From: Petralouisia muris
Lineage (GTDB): Bacteria; Bacillota; Clostridia; Lachnospirales; Lachnospiraceae
Direction of reading: 5' to 3'
Assembly: GCF_004793545.1 (NCBI RefSeq)
Contig: NZ_SRYA01000049.1
Coordinates: 1 to 35,508 of the forward strand
Length of the DNA: 35,508 bases
In this document: one piece after another, positions 9,001 through 16,707 of the stretch
How the letters are laid out: each line of letters opens with the position of its first letter
How positions within the stretch are numbered: the stretch's first letter is position 1
Translations under genes and position numbers: made by a program
Notes under the pieces: generated by a model
Database searches by the model: none
Seen by the model: the letters and a program-made list of their open reading frames with translations, nothing else
Told to the model about the DNA's origin: nothing

Positions 9001-9073
9001 ATTACTCCGGCGGTTAAATATCGACGTTTTTACTTGCCTAAATTCGCCGACATTTAACTGCCGTTATAGTAAT
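9001..9073. repeat. Imperfect 26-29 bp inverted repeat upstream of the superoxide reductase gene
   Basis: The left arm starts ATTACT at 9001 and continues through GGTTAAATATCG to 9026. The right arm (9045-9073) is its reverse complement with a 3-base insertion and four mismatches in about 26 positions. The loop is 18 bases. The right arm contains TATAGT at 9065-9070, which could be the -10 box of the next gene, but no clear -35 is present. It could be an operator, a structured leader, or the remnant of a small mobile element. Confidence 0.5.
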
Positions 9074-9114
9074 AAGATTCTGGTAATCAGGAAGAGAAAA
9101 GGAGAAAAGAAGAT

Positions 9115-9495
9115 ATGAATTTTTTTAAATGCAGGGAATGCGGCAGCCTGGCAATGGAGATTGTTACAGGAGAACATGACAGTGCAAAGGTTTTTCAGGA
9201 ATTGAAAGCCAATACCACAGACGCTTCTGGAGAAAAACATGTGCCGGTGGTGGAGAAAAAGGGAGACATTATTTCGGTAAAGGTGGGAGAACTGGAGCAT
9301 CCTATGCTGGAAGAGCATTATATTATGTGGATTTATCTGGAGACAGACCAAGGCGGAATGCTGAGGAAGCTTTCTGCCGGAGAGAAGCCGGAAGCGGAAT
9401 TTCATCTTTCTGCCGGAGAGAAGCCGGTGGCTGCTTATGAATACTGTAATCTTCATGGGTTGTGGAAAGCAGAAATTACAGTAAACAACAAATAA
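9115..9495 (+). CDS. Superoxide reductase (desulfoferrodoxin family) with degenerate first iron site
   Basis: Reduces superoxide to hydrogen peroxide in the cytoplasm of anaerobes, with electrons usually from rubredoxin. The catalytic centre II is complete: E40-K41-H42, H62, H68, C111 and H114 (EKHVP, EHPM, EEHYI, YCNLHG). The N-terminal rubredoxin-like module keeps only C6 and C9 (CREC). The usual adjacent cysteine pair is absent: GEHDSAK stands where it is expected. Centre I therefore probably cannot bind iron in the ordinary way. The 126-residue length is normal. An AGGAGAAAAGAAG stretch precedes ATG 9115. The gene contains an exact internal 22-base repeat (separate entry). A regulator such as PerR is possible but not shown. 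Confidence 0.9.
   Translation: MNFFKCRECGSLAMEIVTGEHDSAKVFQELKANTTDASGEKHVPVVEKKGDIISVKVGELEHPMLEEHYIMWIYLETDQGGMLRKLSAGEKPEAEFHLSAGEKPVAAYEYCNLHGLWKAEITVNNK
9370..9427 (+). repeat. Exact 22-base direct repeat inside the superoxide reductase gene
   Basis: The 22 bases at 9370-9391 recur exactly at 9406-9427, a 36-base (12-codon) period in frame. Both copies encode LSAGEKP. Protein length is not increased over the family, so this looks like two related loops made identical, or chance plus conversion, not an extra insert. Confidence 0.75.
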
Positions 9496-9529
9496 ATTTG
9501 CCGTTTACTATAACCCTTTGAAGGATGAT

Positions 9530-9642
9530 GCAAAAGGGGCTGTTGGGAAATGCAATTGATACACAATATATGGTTGTGACATTGAAAGAATCACAAGATA
9601 TATTGTGGGAAATTTGTCATTTCCCGCCAGCCCCTTTTCTGC
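9530..9642. repeat. 113-bp imperfect palindrome (long-stem hairpin element)
   Basis: The outer arms GCAAAAGGGGCTG...GGGAAATG (9530-9552) and CATTTCCC...CAGCCCCTTTTCTGC (ends 9642) are reverse complements with few changes. The inner arms (CACAATATAT near 9562, and its complement near 9598) also pair. The loop is CATTGAAAGAA (9580-9590). The whole folds into one ~50-bp stem. It may terminate the superoxide reductase transcript (CCCCTTTT at the 3' side), but it is much longer than a normal terminator and resembles a dispersed MITE/REP-type element. It fills most of the 302-base gap before the next gene; the remainder holds only the promoter at 9709. Confidence 0.75.
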
Positions 9643-9708
9643 GCTGGCTTGTGTTTTGGTGCGTCTAAGGCAGCTGCAGATGTAAATCCAGGCTATTTAT
9701 TAATAAAC

Positions 9709-9737
9709 TTGAAAAAGTATAAAGAAAGTGTTAAAAT
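9709..9737 (+). promoter_or_regulatory. Sigma-A type promoter for the membrane protein gene
   Basis: TTGAAA (9709-9714), a 17-base spacer and TAAAAT (9732-9737) lie about 60 bases before the start codon of the next gene. The match is good and the spacing ideal. Confidence 0.65.
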
Positions 9738-9797
9738 TTTATAAAATAACTGGTAGAACCAGTTGGAATTTTTCACGATTTAAGGAGGAGATATGAT

Positions 9798-10856
9798 ATG
9801 TTATTTCAGATTTATGGGGAAAATGCCATGTACCAGCTTCTTGGCTGGGTGATGGTATTTGCCGGGCTGATTCTCTGTAATGAAATTGCCCGCCGTTCAA
9901 AGGCAGGAGGGATTTTCTTTTTCCTGGCGCTGCCGGCAGTTTTAACCGTTTATTTCATTGCCATTGCAGTGGGAGCTGCCTCTGGGGCAGAATGGGCGGT
10001 GAATAACCAGACGCATCTGTATATGGGCGGTTGGTTTCATTACGCCAAGCTGTATGCAGCAGCCGCAGGCTGTGTAGGGTTTATGATGCTTAAATATAAA
10101 TGGGGCGTCGGCAAAACTCAGTGGTTTAAGGCATTTCCCTTTGTAATTGTGGCAATCAATATTTTAATTGCAGTAGGCTCTGACTTTGAATCTGCCATTA
10201 AGGGTGCCCAGGCTTTGGCAGAAACCGGCTCCAGATACTGGTTTTCCAGTGAAGGCGTATGGCGGTACGGCGGCTGGTGGAACTGGGTGAATGGCATTGC
10301 AGGAATTATCAATATTTTCTGTATGACCGGCTGGTGGGGAATCTATACCTCTAAAAAGAAAGACGACATGCTGTGGCCGGATATGACATGGTGTTTTATC
10401 ATCGCTTATGATATCTGGAATTTCGAGTATACATATCTGAACCTTCCTACCCATTCCTGGTACTGCGGGTTTGCGCTGCTTTTGGCGCCTACCTTTGCAA
10501 ACAAGTTCTGGAACAAGGGCGGATGGATTCAGAACCGCGCCAATACGCTGGCTACCTGGTGCATGTTTGCACAGGTATTTCCCTTATTCCAAGTCAGCGG
10601 AAGATTTTCGGTGCTTCCGTCCCTGTATGGGCCGGGATATGCGGACGGAATGGCTCTAACAAATGCTGCCCAGCCGTCTTATGCAGATCCCAGAGCCCAG
10701 GGAATCATTGCGCTGCTGGCGTTAGGAGCCAATGTTATCTGCCTTACCGCTATTATCAAACGTGCGGTTGAGCAGAAGAAAAATCCGTATAAAGAAGAGA
10801 TCTTTACGGATCAGAAGGATTTCCAGATTGCCATGGCAAGGGCAGAAAAGCAGTAA
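9798..10856 (+). CDS. Tryptophan-rich multi-pass membrane protein of unknown function
   Basis: I do not recognise a function. It may belong to the DUF5692 type of conserved gut-Firmicute membrane proteins, but I recall this only weakly. The 352 residues contain about nine hydrophobic segments, near residues 9-27, 38-60, 80-98, 108-128, 165-185, 195-212, 218-233, 247-262 and 298-320. A strikingly aromatic part lies at ~145-235: YGGWWNWVNG, TGWWGIY, DMTWCFIIAYDIWNFEYTYL. The C-terminal ~30 residues are charged and presumably cytoplasmic. AAGGAGG lies 9 bases before ATG 9798. It stands alone, with its own promoter and a terminator shared with the convergent gene. Transport or membrane-enzyme roles are both possible. 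Confidence 0.85.
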   Translation: MLFQIYGENAMYQLLGWVMVFAGLILCNEIARRSKAGGIFFFLALPAVLTVYFIAIAVGAASGAEWAVNNQTHLYMGGWFHYAKLYAAAAGCVGFMMLKYKWGVGKTQWFKAFPFVIVAINILIAVGSDFESAIKGAQALAETGSRYWFSSEGVWRYGGWWNWVNGIAGIINIFCMTGWWGIYTSKKKDDMLWPDMTWCFIIAYDIWNFEYTYLNLPTHSWYCGFALLLAPTFANKFWNKGGWIQNRANTLATWCMFAQVFPLFQVSGRFSVLPSLYGPGYADGMALTNAAQPSYADPRAQGIIALLALGANVICLTAIIKRAVEQKKNPYKEEIFTDQKDFQIAMARAEKQ

Positions 10857-10897
10857 AGCAGTAAAGCGTTTGCGCCTGGCGGGCGAAAAGAATTTAT

Positions 10898-10934
10898 CCC
10901 TGCCGGACAGTTAATCCGGCAGGGAAATGCTTTT
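10898..10934. terminator. Shared terminator between convergent genes
   Basis: CCCTGCCGGA (10898-10907) and TCCGGCAGGG (10915-10924) form a perfect 10-bp stem with a 7-base loop, then AAATGCTTTTA. The stop codon of the minus-strand gene (10911-10913) lies inside the loop, so the last codons of that gene encode one arm. Confidence 0.75.
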
Positions 10935-12050
10935 ATCTAATAAGCTGACATAAGGGTAGACCCGATGAAAGCCTTCGGCGGCGGAAAATAAGAACCAGGC
11001 CATACCAAACGACAGAAACAGGAACAGGATGCGGCGGTAAGTCAAAGTCTGGGTTCCTGTTTTTTTATGGGAAGATCCGGCGTCTTCCGCTTCAGGACAA
11101 TAGTGTTCCTGCCGGTAAGAGTCAATAATTTCCGGGATTGCCAGCAGAGAAAATACAAAGGGATAGACTGCGAACCGTTCCAGGATAAAATGCTTTGTGA
11201 TAAACAGGTTGATGATAAACTGGTAAAAGGCGCTGTTTACATAAATGGCCCGCTGCTGCGGGTCTGCAATGCGGTTTCGGAACAAACAGATCAAAAGTAA
11301 GTAAGCGGCTGGAAGCAATACATATTCAAAGCCATTGGCGTTCCAGAAATAGCCGCCCTGGTATCTCGCATATCTTGCTGGAAGAACCGGGGCCAGGAGG
11401 CTGAACAACGGATCAAAAAAGTAATAACACAGGCAGGCAGCCGCAAGCAGGAGCCCCAGGCATTTCCTGCTGTGCTTTCGGGGCAGGACAAAATACAGGG
11501 GCCAGACAAACCACAGGGAGTTGTGGAACAGTCCGCCCAGAACAGTGAGAACCGTATAGGGCAGCAGCTTTCTGTGTTTCAGGTAAGGGTACGCCAGCAT
11601 AAAAAAGGCGGCGGCAATGGACTGGCGGATTAAGTTCATATTATAGGCCAGAAACTGCAGGGTGAGATAGAGGTAAACGCTGACCCAGGGGATTTTCGAA
11701 TCCCGGGAAATAAATCGTATGGCGGCAGCCATCAGGAAAAGATTGACAAACGTAAGGAAGACAGGGAACGGGCAGCCAGTCAGAGAAAACAGTTTGCAAA
11801 TCAAATAGTAAAAGGGCTCGCTTTTGTGGTACAGGAAAATATCCTGAAAGGACCAGGGGATGACCAGATGATAAATGTTCTGGTAGGAAAAATAGTCGAA
11901 GCCGATGGCGTACCGAAAGGAAGCCAGAAAGGAAAACAGGACAAAAGCAAGGGCCAGGTAGCAGACGGTATGCTTTTGGTTTTCTTTTTTACCGGCAGTG
12001 AAATATCCCAGCCCTGTGAGAAGGGAAATGGTAACGTAATAGACAGCCAT
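10911..12050 (-). CDS. EpsG-like polytopic membrane protein (polysaccharide biosynthesis)
   Basis: Probable membrane protein of exopolysaccharide or surface-glycan assembly, similar in plan to EpsG/Wzy-type polymerases. About ten hydrophobic segments span 379 residues. Characteristic parts are FRYAIGFDYFSYQNIY (~45-60) and YNMNLIRQSIAAAFFML (~140-156), which match the EpsG pattern of R-x-x-x-G-x-D-Y and N-x-x-R-Q. I chose the start at 12050 because AAAGGAG lies 7 bases before it; an upstream in-frame ATG at 12119 would add 23 non-hydrophobic residues. No glycosyltransferase or flippase is adjacent. The nearest glycosyltransferase is at 17555-18736. It lies downstream of two genes for extracellular proteins on the same strand, with a 216-base gap. 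Confidence 0.75.
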   Translation of the reverse strand: MAVYYVTISLLTGLGYFTAGKKENQKHTVCYLALAFVLFSFLASFRYAIGFDYFSYQNIYHLVIPWSFQDIFLYHKSEPFYYLICKLFSLTGCPFPVFLTFVNLFLMAAAIRFISRDSKIPWVSVYLYLTLQFLAYNMNLIRQSIAAAFFMLAYPYLKHRKLLPYTVLTVLGGLFHNSLWFVWPLYFVLPRKHSRKCLGLLLAAACLCYYFFDPLFSLLAPVLPARYARYQGGYFWNANGFEYVLLPAAYLLLICLFRNRIADPQQRAIYVNSAFYQFIINLFITKHFILERFAVYPFVFSLLAIPEIIDSYRQEHYCPEAEDAGSSHKKTGTQTLTYRRILFLFLSFGMAWFLFSAAEGFHRVYPYVSLLDKSISLPD

Positions 12051-12100
12051 AGTAGAACTCCTTTCTTTGTGTATGGGAGGATAATTCTTATCGTGACAGT

Positions 12101-12133
12101 GCAGCCGCTTTCGTAGCATTCGAAGGCGGCTGC
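12101..12133. repeat. 13-bp hairpin in the leader of the EpsG-like gene
   Basis: GCAGCCGCTTTCG (12101-12113) and CGAAGGCGGCTGC (12121-12133) pair over 13 positions with one non-Watson-Crick pair and a 7-base loop. It has no T run on either side. It lies 50 bases upstream of the minus-strand start codon and could be a leader structure or the end of the upstream transcript. Confidence 0.5.
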
Positions 12134-12266
12134 GTGATCTATATTCACTCCTTAATGGAACCAGAAAGGTTTCTATAAGGTAAAATACTGTGACAGATGC
12201 ATGATTCGTTAATCTTTTGTGTTATTTTGCTGCGTTTATGGGGAATCCTGAGAAAGGACTCCGGGT

Positions 12267-12863
12267 TTAGTTTGCGGTGCCGGATGTTTTTCTAACCACA
12301 AAGGTGGGAGTAACATTGAAGGTAGCGCTTTCGGAGACATCTTGTCCCAGAGTTCCTACTACATACAGCGCGCCTTCCTGGTTGGAATTCAGGATCAATA
12401 CATTCATATCCTGCTGTTTGTTGGCTTCCAGCCATCTGGCGTTTGACAGGTCTTTGGGCATTTCACCCGGCGTTTCTTCCTGCTTCAGTCCAATTGCGAT
12501 CTGGTTGGCAGTGACAGCTCCGGTATTGCTCCAGGTTGTGTTCTTCAATTTGCTGATGTCCACGCTGGTGTATGCTACATCTACCTGAACCGGAACATTG
12601 GAGTTATTTTTCACATTGATTCTTGGAGAAATAACCTTGTTCTGGGTGGACAGGCTGTTGCTGATGTTAAAAGGAACAAAGGTGGGCATGGTAACCGTAA
12701 GAATCGTGGGTTCAATGGTGCCTACCATCTCCACCTGTCCGGAACCGCCTACCGGGATATCCCTGGTTGACGTCACATCTGAAGCATAGGCAGTTGTGGA
12801 AAATGTGGAAACAAGCAATGCTGCTGTTAATGCAAGCTGTAAAAACATATTTTTTTTCTTCAT
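12267..12863 (-). CDS. Secreted protein of unknown function
   Basis: Function not recognised. Residues 1-27 are a clear signal peptide (KKKN start, hydrophobic ALTAALLVSTF, cleavage after AYA). The mature ~171 residues are rich in Thr, Val, Asn and Ser and look all-beta. They carry IEPTILTVTMPTFVPFNIS, then INVKNNSNVPVQVDVAYTS, and near the C-terminus SATFNVTPTFVVRK. No LPxTG anchor, no membrane tail and no cysteine is seen, so it is either released or bound to a partner. ATG 12863 is preceded by GGAGG. It starts 45 bases after the end of the upstream gene for a membrane-anchored extracellular protein, with which it is likely cotranscribed. It may be a surface or filament subunit (inference). 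Confidence 0.7.
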   Translation of the reverse strand: MKKKNMFLQLALTAALLVSTFSTTAYASDVTSTRDIPVGGSGQVEMVGTIEPTILTVTMPTFVPFNISNSLSTQNKVISPRINVKNNSNVPVQVDVAYTSVDISKLKNTTWSNTGAVTANQIAIGLKQEETPGEMPKDLSNARWLEANKQQDMNVLILNSNQEGALYVVGTLGQDVSESATFNVTPTFVVRKTSGTAN

Positions 12864-12908
12864 AAGTATACCTCCGTAGCGCATCCGTCACAGTATGAAT
12901 ACAGCAGG

Positions 12909-13418
12909 TTAATTTTGTACCGTAATGGTAATCTGCGCTCCGGTCTGGCCGATATATTCGCCGCTTTCCTCTTCATAAGCCTTGAAATAAGCAGTGGCGC
13001 TGTAGGTTCCTTTCTCCAGAACCTTGTCCAGCTTGACGTTTTCAATGTAAGTTCCAGGCTTCAGGAACTTGGAAGCGTAGACTTCTTCCTCTGTGTTATC
13101 TACAATAATGCTGACTTTCAGCAATTTGGCATTATTTCCCGGATTTTCAATGAGCAGGTTTCCCTCCGCCGTTCCGTTTAAGAATACGGGAGAGGTGTTG
13201 ATAGAGAATGCGATCATGCTGCGGTCTAAGAGGTTCTGCAGTTCTTTTCTTCTCTCATCCACATCAACCCCCGGCAGAATACCGGCAGTGGCATTGTCGT
13301 CGTATTGCAGATCGTTGGCGTCTTTTTTGGTAAAAAGAAAATAGCAGACGGCAATGGTAATCAGAATCAGCAGAATCACGGCAATGATAATCAGCGCCCT
13401 TTTCTTGTTTTTACTCAT
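12909..13418 (-). CDS. Membrane-anchored extracellular beta-sandwich protein, function unknown
   Basis: Function not recognised. A positively charged start (MSKNKKR) and one membrane helix (~8-30) anchor it, with about 135 residues outside. The outer part has the pattern of one immunoglobulin/fibronectin-like domain: GNLLIENPGNNAKLLKVSI, then FLKPGTYIENVKL, then GTYSATAYFKAY, ending in QITITVQN. There are no catalytic motifs. I chose ATG 13418, with AGGAGG 11 bases upstream; TTG at 13427 is too close to that site. A good minus-strand promoter lies at 13476-13504. It is the first gene of a pair with the secreted protein at 12267-12863, which it might hold or assemble (inference). Confidence 0.68.
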   Translation of the reverse strand: MSKNKKRALIIIAVILLILITIAVCYFLFTKKDANDLQYDDNATAGILPGVDVDERRKELQNLLDRSMIAFSINTSPVFLNGTAEGNLLIENPGNNAKLLKVSIIVDNTEEEVYASKFLKPGTYIENVKLDKVLEKGTYSATAYFKAYEEESGEYIGQTGAQITITVQN

Positions 13419-13475
13419 AAGTTTCAATTCCTCCTTTGTGAAAAAAGTATTTGTAAAAATTTGTTAATTTTTCTC

Positions 13476-13504
13476 ATTATAAGTTGGAATTGGTCAAAAT
13501 TCAA
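13476..13504 (-). promoter_or_regulatory. Promoter of the extracellular-protein gene pair
   Basis: Read on the minus strand: TTGAAT (13504-13499), a 17-base spacer, and TATAAT (13481-13476), about 58 bases before the start at 13418. The -10 is a perfect match. Confidence 0.7.
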
Positions 13505-13539
13505 GAAAAATTAATCGACAAATTCTATTATTTTTCGAC

Positions 13540-13563
13540 AATATAGGAAGTTGTTCCTATATT
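13540..13563 (-). terminator. Hairpin at the 3' end of the AraC-type gene
   Basis: AATATAGGAA and TTCCTATATT form a perfect 10-bp stem with a GTTG loop. The stop codon of the minus-strand regulator (13557-13559) lies inside it. There is no strong U run after it, so termination efficiency is uncertain. Confidence 0.45.
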
Positions 13564-14381
13564 TGAGAAAATTCAAAGCGGTATTCACTGGGGCTGAGGC
13601 CTTTTTTCTGATGGAAAAGTCTGGAAAAATATAAGGGGTCTGCATAACTGACAGAATGGGCGATCACCCGGATAGACAGATCGGTGGTTGTTAACAGGAT
13701 ACAGGCTTGCCGGATCCGGTAATCCAGAAGATAGCTTTGAATAGAAAGGCCGGTCACTGATTTGAACAGCCGGTGCAGGTAGGAGCGGTTGATGTTCAGA
13801 TGGTCGGCGATATCTTGAATGGTGATGGGATCGCAGTAGCGGCTTTCGATATAATTCAGGGCTTCTTCTACATAATCGGATTTTTTCTCCTGGCTGGAAT
13901 GGCCATCGCCAGGAAATTTGCTGGCCAGAAGAAACAGGTACTCGTACAGGATGCTGTTCATGATTAAATCCTTGTTCTGAGGGAATTGGTCGGCTTTGGA
14001 CATTTTTTCATGGCAGAGCCTAAGCTGCTCATCCCTCCCGTAGTGGAGCACCAGCTCTTTTGGAAAGATTGTCCGCTCCAGGTAGCCTTTCACTTTAATG
14101 CCCTGCATGCCGATCCAGGCATAGCTCCAGGGAGTTTTGCTGTCAGCTTCATAGTAAATCAGTTCGCCGGGGCAGATCAGAAAGGCGTCTCCTTCCTTCA
14201 GACGGAATATCTGCCCTCTGGCCTTGTAGACGCCGGAGCCTTTCAGTATATAGTGAATCAGATACCCATTGCGCATAATAGGGCCGTAGCTGTGGCCGGG
14301 GGAGCAGTTTTCATAACCGCAGGTGTAGATCATGGCGTCAATGTTTCTGGAAAAATCGTTGGAAAAGTTATAGTTCTGCAT
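13557..14381 (-). CDS. AraC-family transcriptional regulator
   Basis: DNA-binding regulator of 274 residues. The N-terminal ~150 residues look like the cupin-type sugar-sensing domain (GYLIHYILKGSGVYKARGQI, GDAFLICPGELIYYEAD). The C-terminal ~100 carry the two helix-turn-helix units, with ITIQDIADHLNINRSYLHRL and the signature SVSYADPLYFSRLFHQKKGL. ATG 14381 follows AGGAGG by 8 bases. It is transcribed divergently from the glucose-family PTS gene 298 bases away, so it is the natural candidate regulator of that sugar system. It also lies just upstream of the extracellular-protein pair on its own strand. The intergenic region holds no gene and no clear operator that I could see. Confidence 0.9.
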   Translation of the reverse strand: MQNYNFSNDFSRNIDAMIYTCGYENCSPGHSYGPIMRNGYLIHYILKGSGVYKARGQIFRLKEGDAFLICPGELIYYEADSKTPWSYAWIGMQGIKVKGYLERTIFPKELVLHYGRDEQLRLCHEKMSKADQFPQNKDLIMNSILYEYLFLLASKFPGDGHSSQEKKSDYVEEALNYIESRYCDPITIQDIADHLNINRSYLHRLFKSVTGLSIQSYLLDYRIRQACILLTTTDLSIRVIAHSVSYADPLYFSRLFHQKKGLSPSEYRFEFSQI

Positions 14382-14679
14382 AAAAAGTTTCCTCCTGTAT
14401 GATGTTGTTTTGGTAAGGCGTGCAATCCTGGATTTTGGTTCCTGTCTGAATAAAAATGTTTTTGAGGAGCTTTAGTGTTTTTCAACTACGCTCTGGAGGG
14501 AAAGATGGTCATAATCATCAATATCGATGTCACATATCTCCATATATTTTTTATTATATTCGGTTATAATGATAAGTACAAGAGGCAGGGAGAAGAACTG
14601 GAAAATCTTTTATACTGCGGCCGCAGAGGAATCAAAAAGATGCTTCTTTCGACAATTAAATTATAAGGAGGCGCATGGA

Positions 14680-16661
14680 ATGGATGCGAATAAGCGGCAG
14701 AGATATGAAAATATCTCCATAGAACTGACAAGATTAGTGGGCGGAAAGGATAATATTCAGGGAGTTGCCCATTGTGCCACCCGTCTCAGGATTGTGTTAA
14801 AGGACAATGATTTGGCAGATTTAAAGGCTATCGAAGATGTGGATCTCGCCAAAGGCGTGTTTGTGGCAGGGGATCAGGTGCAGATTATCTTCGGAGCGGG
14901 CCTGGTAAATGATGTGTACCAAGTATTTGCGGAGCACAATCATATGAAGAATATGAGTCTTAGCGACCTGAAAACCGAGGCAAACAAAAAAATGAATCCC
15001 CTGCAGAGAATCGTGAAAGCTCTGTCAGATGTTTTTGTGGATATCATGCCAGGAATCCTTGCGGCAGCGCTGCTGACCGGCTTGTCAGGGGTTTTGGGGA
15101 ATCTGGATTTTGTGGTGCAAATGACACTTTATATGGAATTAACAGACTGATTAATATTTCCTCTGGTGCAATTTTCGGTTTTCTTCCGCTGGCAGTTGCC
15201 TACAGTGCATGTAAGCGGTTCGGCGGAAGGCCCATACTTGGAATCGTAATAGGCTGCATCATGTTAAGCGACAGTTTAGCCAACGCCTATTCCGCGGCTC
15301 AGGGCACGGTTGAGGTTACAACACTCCATATTTTTGGCATGGGAGTAGATCTGGTTGGTTTTCAGGGCGGAATTATTGTGGCGTTGCTGATGGGATTTGT
15401 GACAGCGAAGCTGGATCTTTTTTTTGAAAAGAAGGTTCCGGAAGTGATACGGCTGCTGCTCTCTCCTCTTTTGACAACCTTAGTGGGCGCGCTGCTGTTG
15501 TTTACAGTAATTGGGCCTGTGGGCCGGGGACTTTCCTCCGGAATTACCAACGGGCTGGTATGGATGACCCAGAATCTGGGCGTGTTTGGTTATGCGGTAT
15601 TCTCCGGATTGCAGCAGTTGGTGGTAATTACCGGACTGCACCACATTTTCGGCGCAATTGAAGCGCAGCTTCTGGCGGATACCGGACGGAACTTTATCAA
15701 TCCCTTAATGTCTGTGGCAATTATTGCCCAGGGCGGAGCCGTGCTTGGCTACCTTTTGATGCATCGGAAAAATGTAAAAACAAGAGAGCTTTGCATTCCC
15801 AGCTTTATTTCTGTCCTTTTTGGGATTACGGAGCCGGCATTGTTCGGAATTAACTTAAGATACCGCTTCCCGATTATCGGCGGCTGTATCGGCGGCGCAT
15901 TAGGCGGAATTGTTGTGTATCTCACAGATCTTGCAGCTATTGGGTTCGGAACTACCGTGGTTCCGGGAATTGCTCTGGCTGACCCTTCCAATCACGGATA
16001 TCTGAATTATGTGATCGCCCATGGAATTGCCATTACAGGCGGATTTGTAATGACTCTGGCGCTGGGCAGATTTATGGAAAAAGCTCCGGAGGAAATGCCT
16101 GCAGCCGCTGCGGCTGCCGTGGAGCCAGACAGCGGCAGGACAGAAGAAAATGGGCGTGAGGAAGATTTCGGCCGCCAGGAAGAGTTAGAAGTGCCGGAAG
16201 AAGAAGTCTTTTTCGGATATGCAAAAGGGGAACTGATTCCTATGGAAGAAGTGAAGGACGATACCTTTGCCAATAAGGTTCTGGGAGACGGCGCCGCAAT
16301 TATCCCATCAGAAGGGAAAGTTTATGCGCCGGCAGACGGCACGATAATCAGTGTGTTTGATACAAAGCATGCGGTTTGTTTTGCCAGCAGCTTCGGCACG
16401 GAAATACTGATACATATCGGAGTGGATACCGTGAATCTGCAGGGGAAATTTTTCACTGCACGTGTAAAAGACGGAGATGTTGTAAAAAAAGGCCAGCTTA
16501 TGATAGAATTTGAGAAAGAGCAGATTGAAAAAGCAGGCTATGATACAGTGATTCCAATGATTTTTACCGATTTACCGGAGGAAAAGAAGCTGGAGCCTGT
16601 GAGTTCAGGAAAGGCGTCTCCGGAAACAAGGGTGGCAATTGTCCGCAGCTTGAAAGGGTAA
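14680..16661 (+). pseudogene. PTS glucose-family permease IIB-IIC-IIA (sucrose/trehalose type), broken by a frameshift
   Basis: Would import and phosphorylate a disaccharide or glucoside. IIB is residues 1-~85, with phospho-Cys C32 in VAHCATRLR. IIC begins near residue 105. IIA lies at the end, with the phospho-His codon at 16413 in EILIHIGVDT. Reading runs in one frame from ATG 14680 (AAGGAGG 8 bases upstream) to a TGA at 15148-15150. All remaining sequence (LYGINRLINISSGAIFGFLP onward) continues in the -1 frame. The switch fits best at 15118-15121, where one A missing from CAAAATGAC would restore a continuous protein of about 661 residues. Everything else is intact, which suggests a recent mutation, a sequencing error, or slippage. 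A TATAAT at 14565-14570 has no good -35. Confidence 0.85.
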
Positions 16662-16707
16662 ATGGAACGTTCTGTATGGAAAGTTTTTTGAAAACAGAGG
16701 AACAGGC

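Noticed and set aside
14475-14666. 63-codon open frame upstream of the frameshifted PTS gene
   Set aside because: No ribosome site, biased AT-driven residue content and no recognisable domain; it ends just before the true ribosome site of the PTS gene.
15093-15099. T_TTG_GGG as a programmed -1 frameshift site
   Set aside because: The in-phase heptamer exists, but slipping there would replace about nine residues that look normal in the original frame, and no strong downstream stem was found. A lost A near 15118-15121 explains the data more simply. It is mentioned in the finding as a minor alternative.
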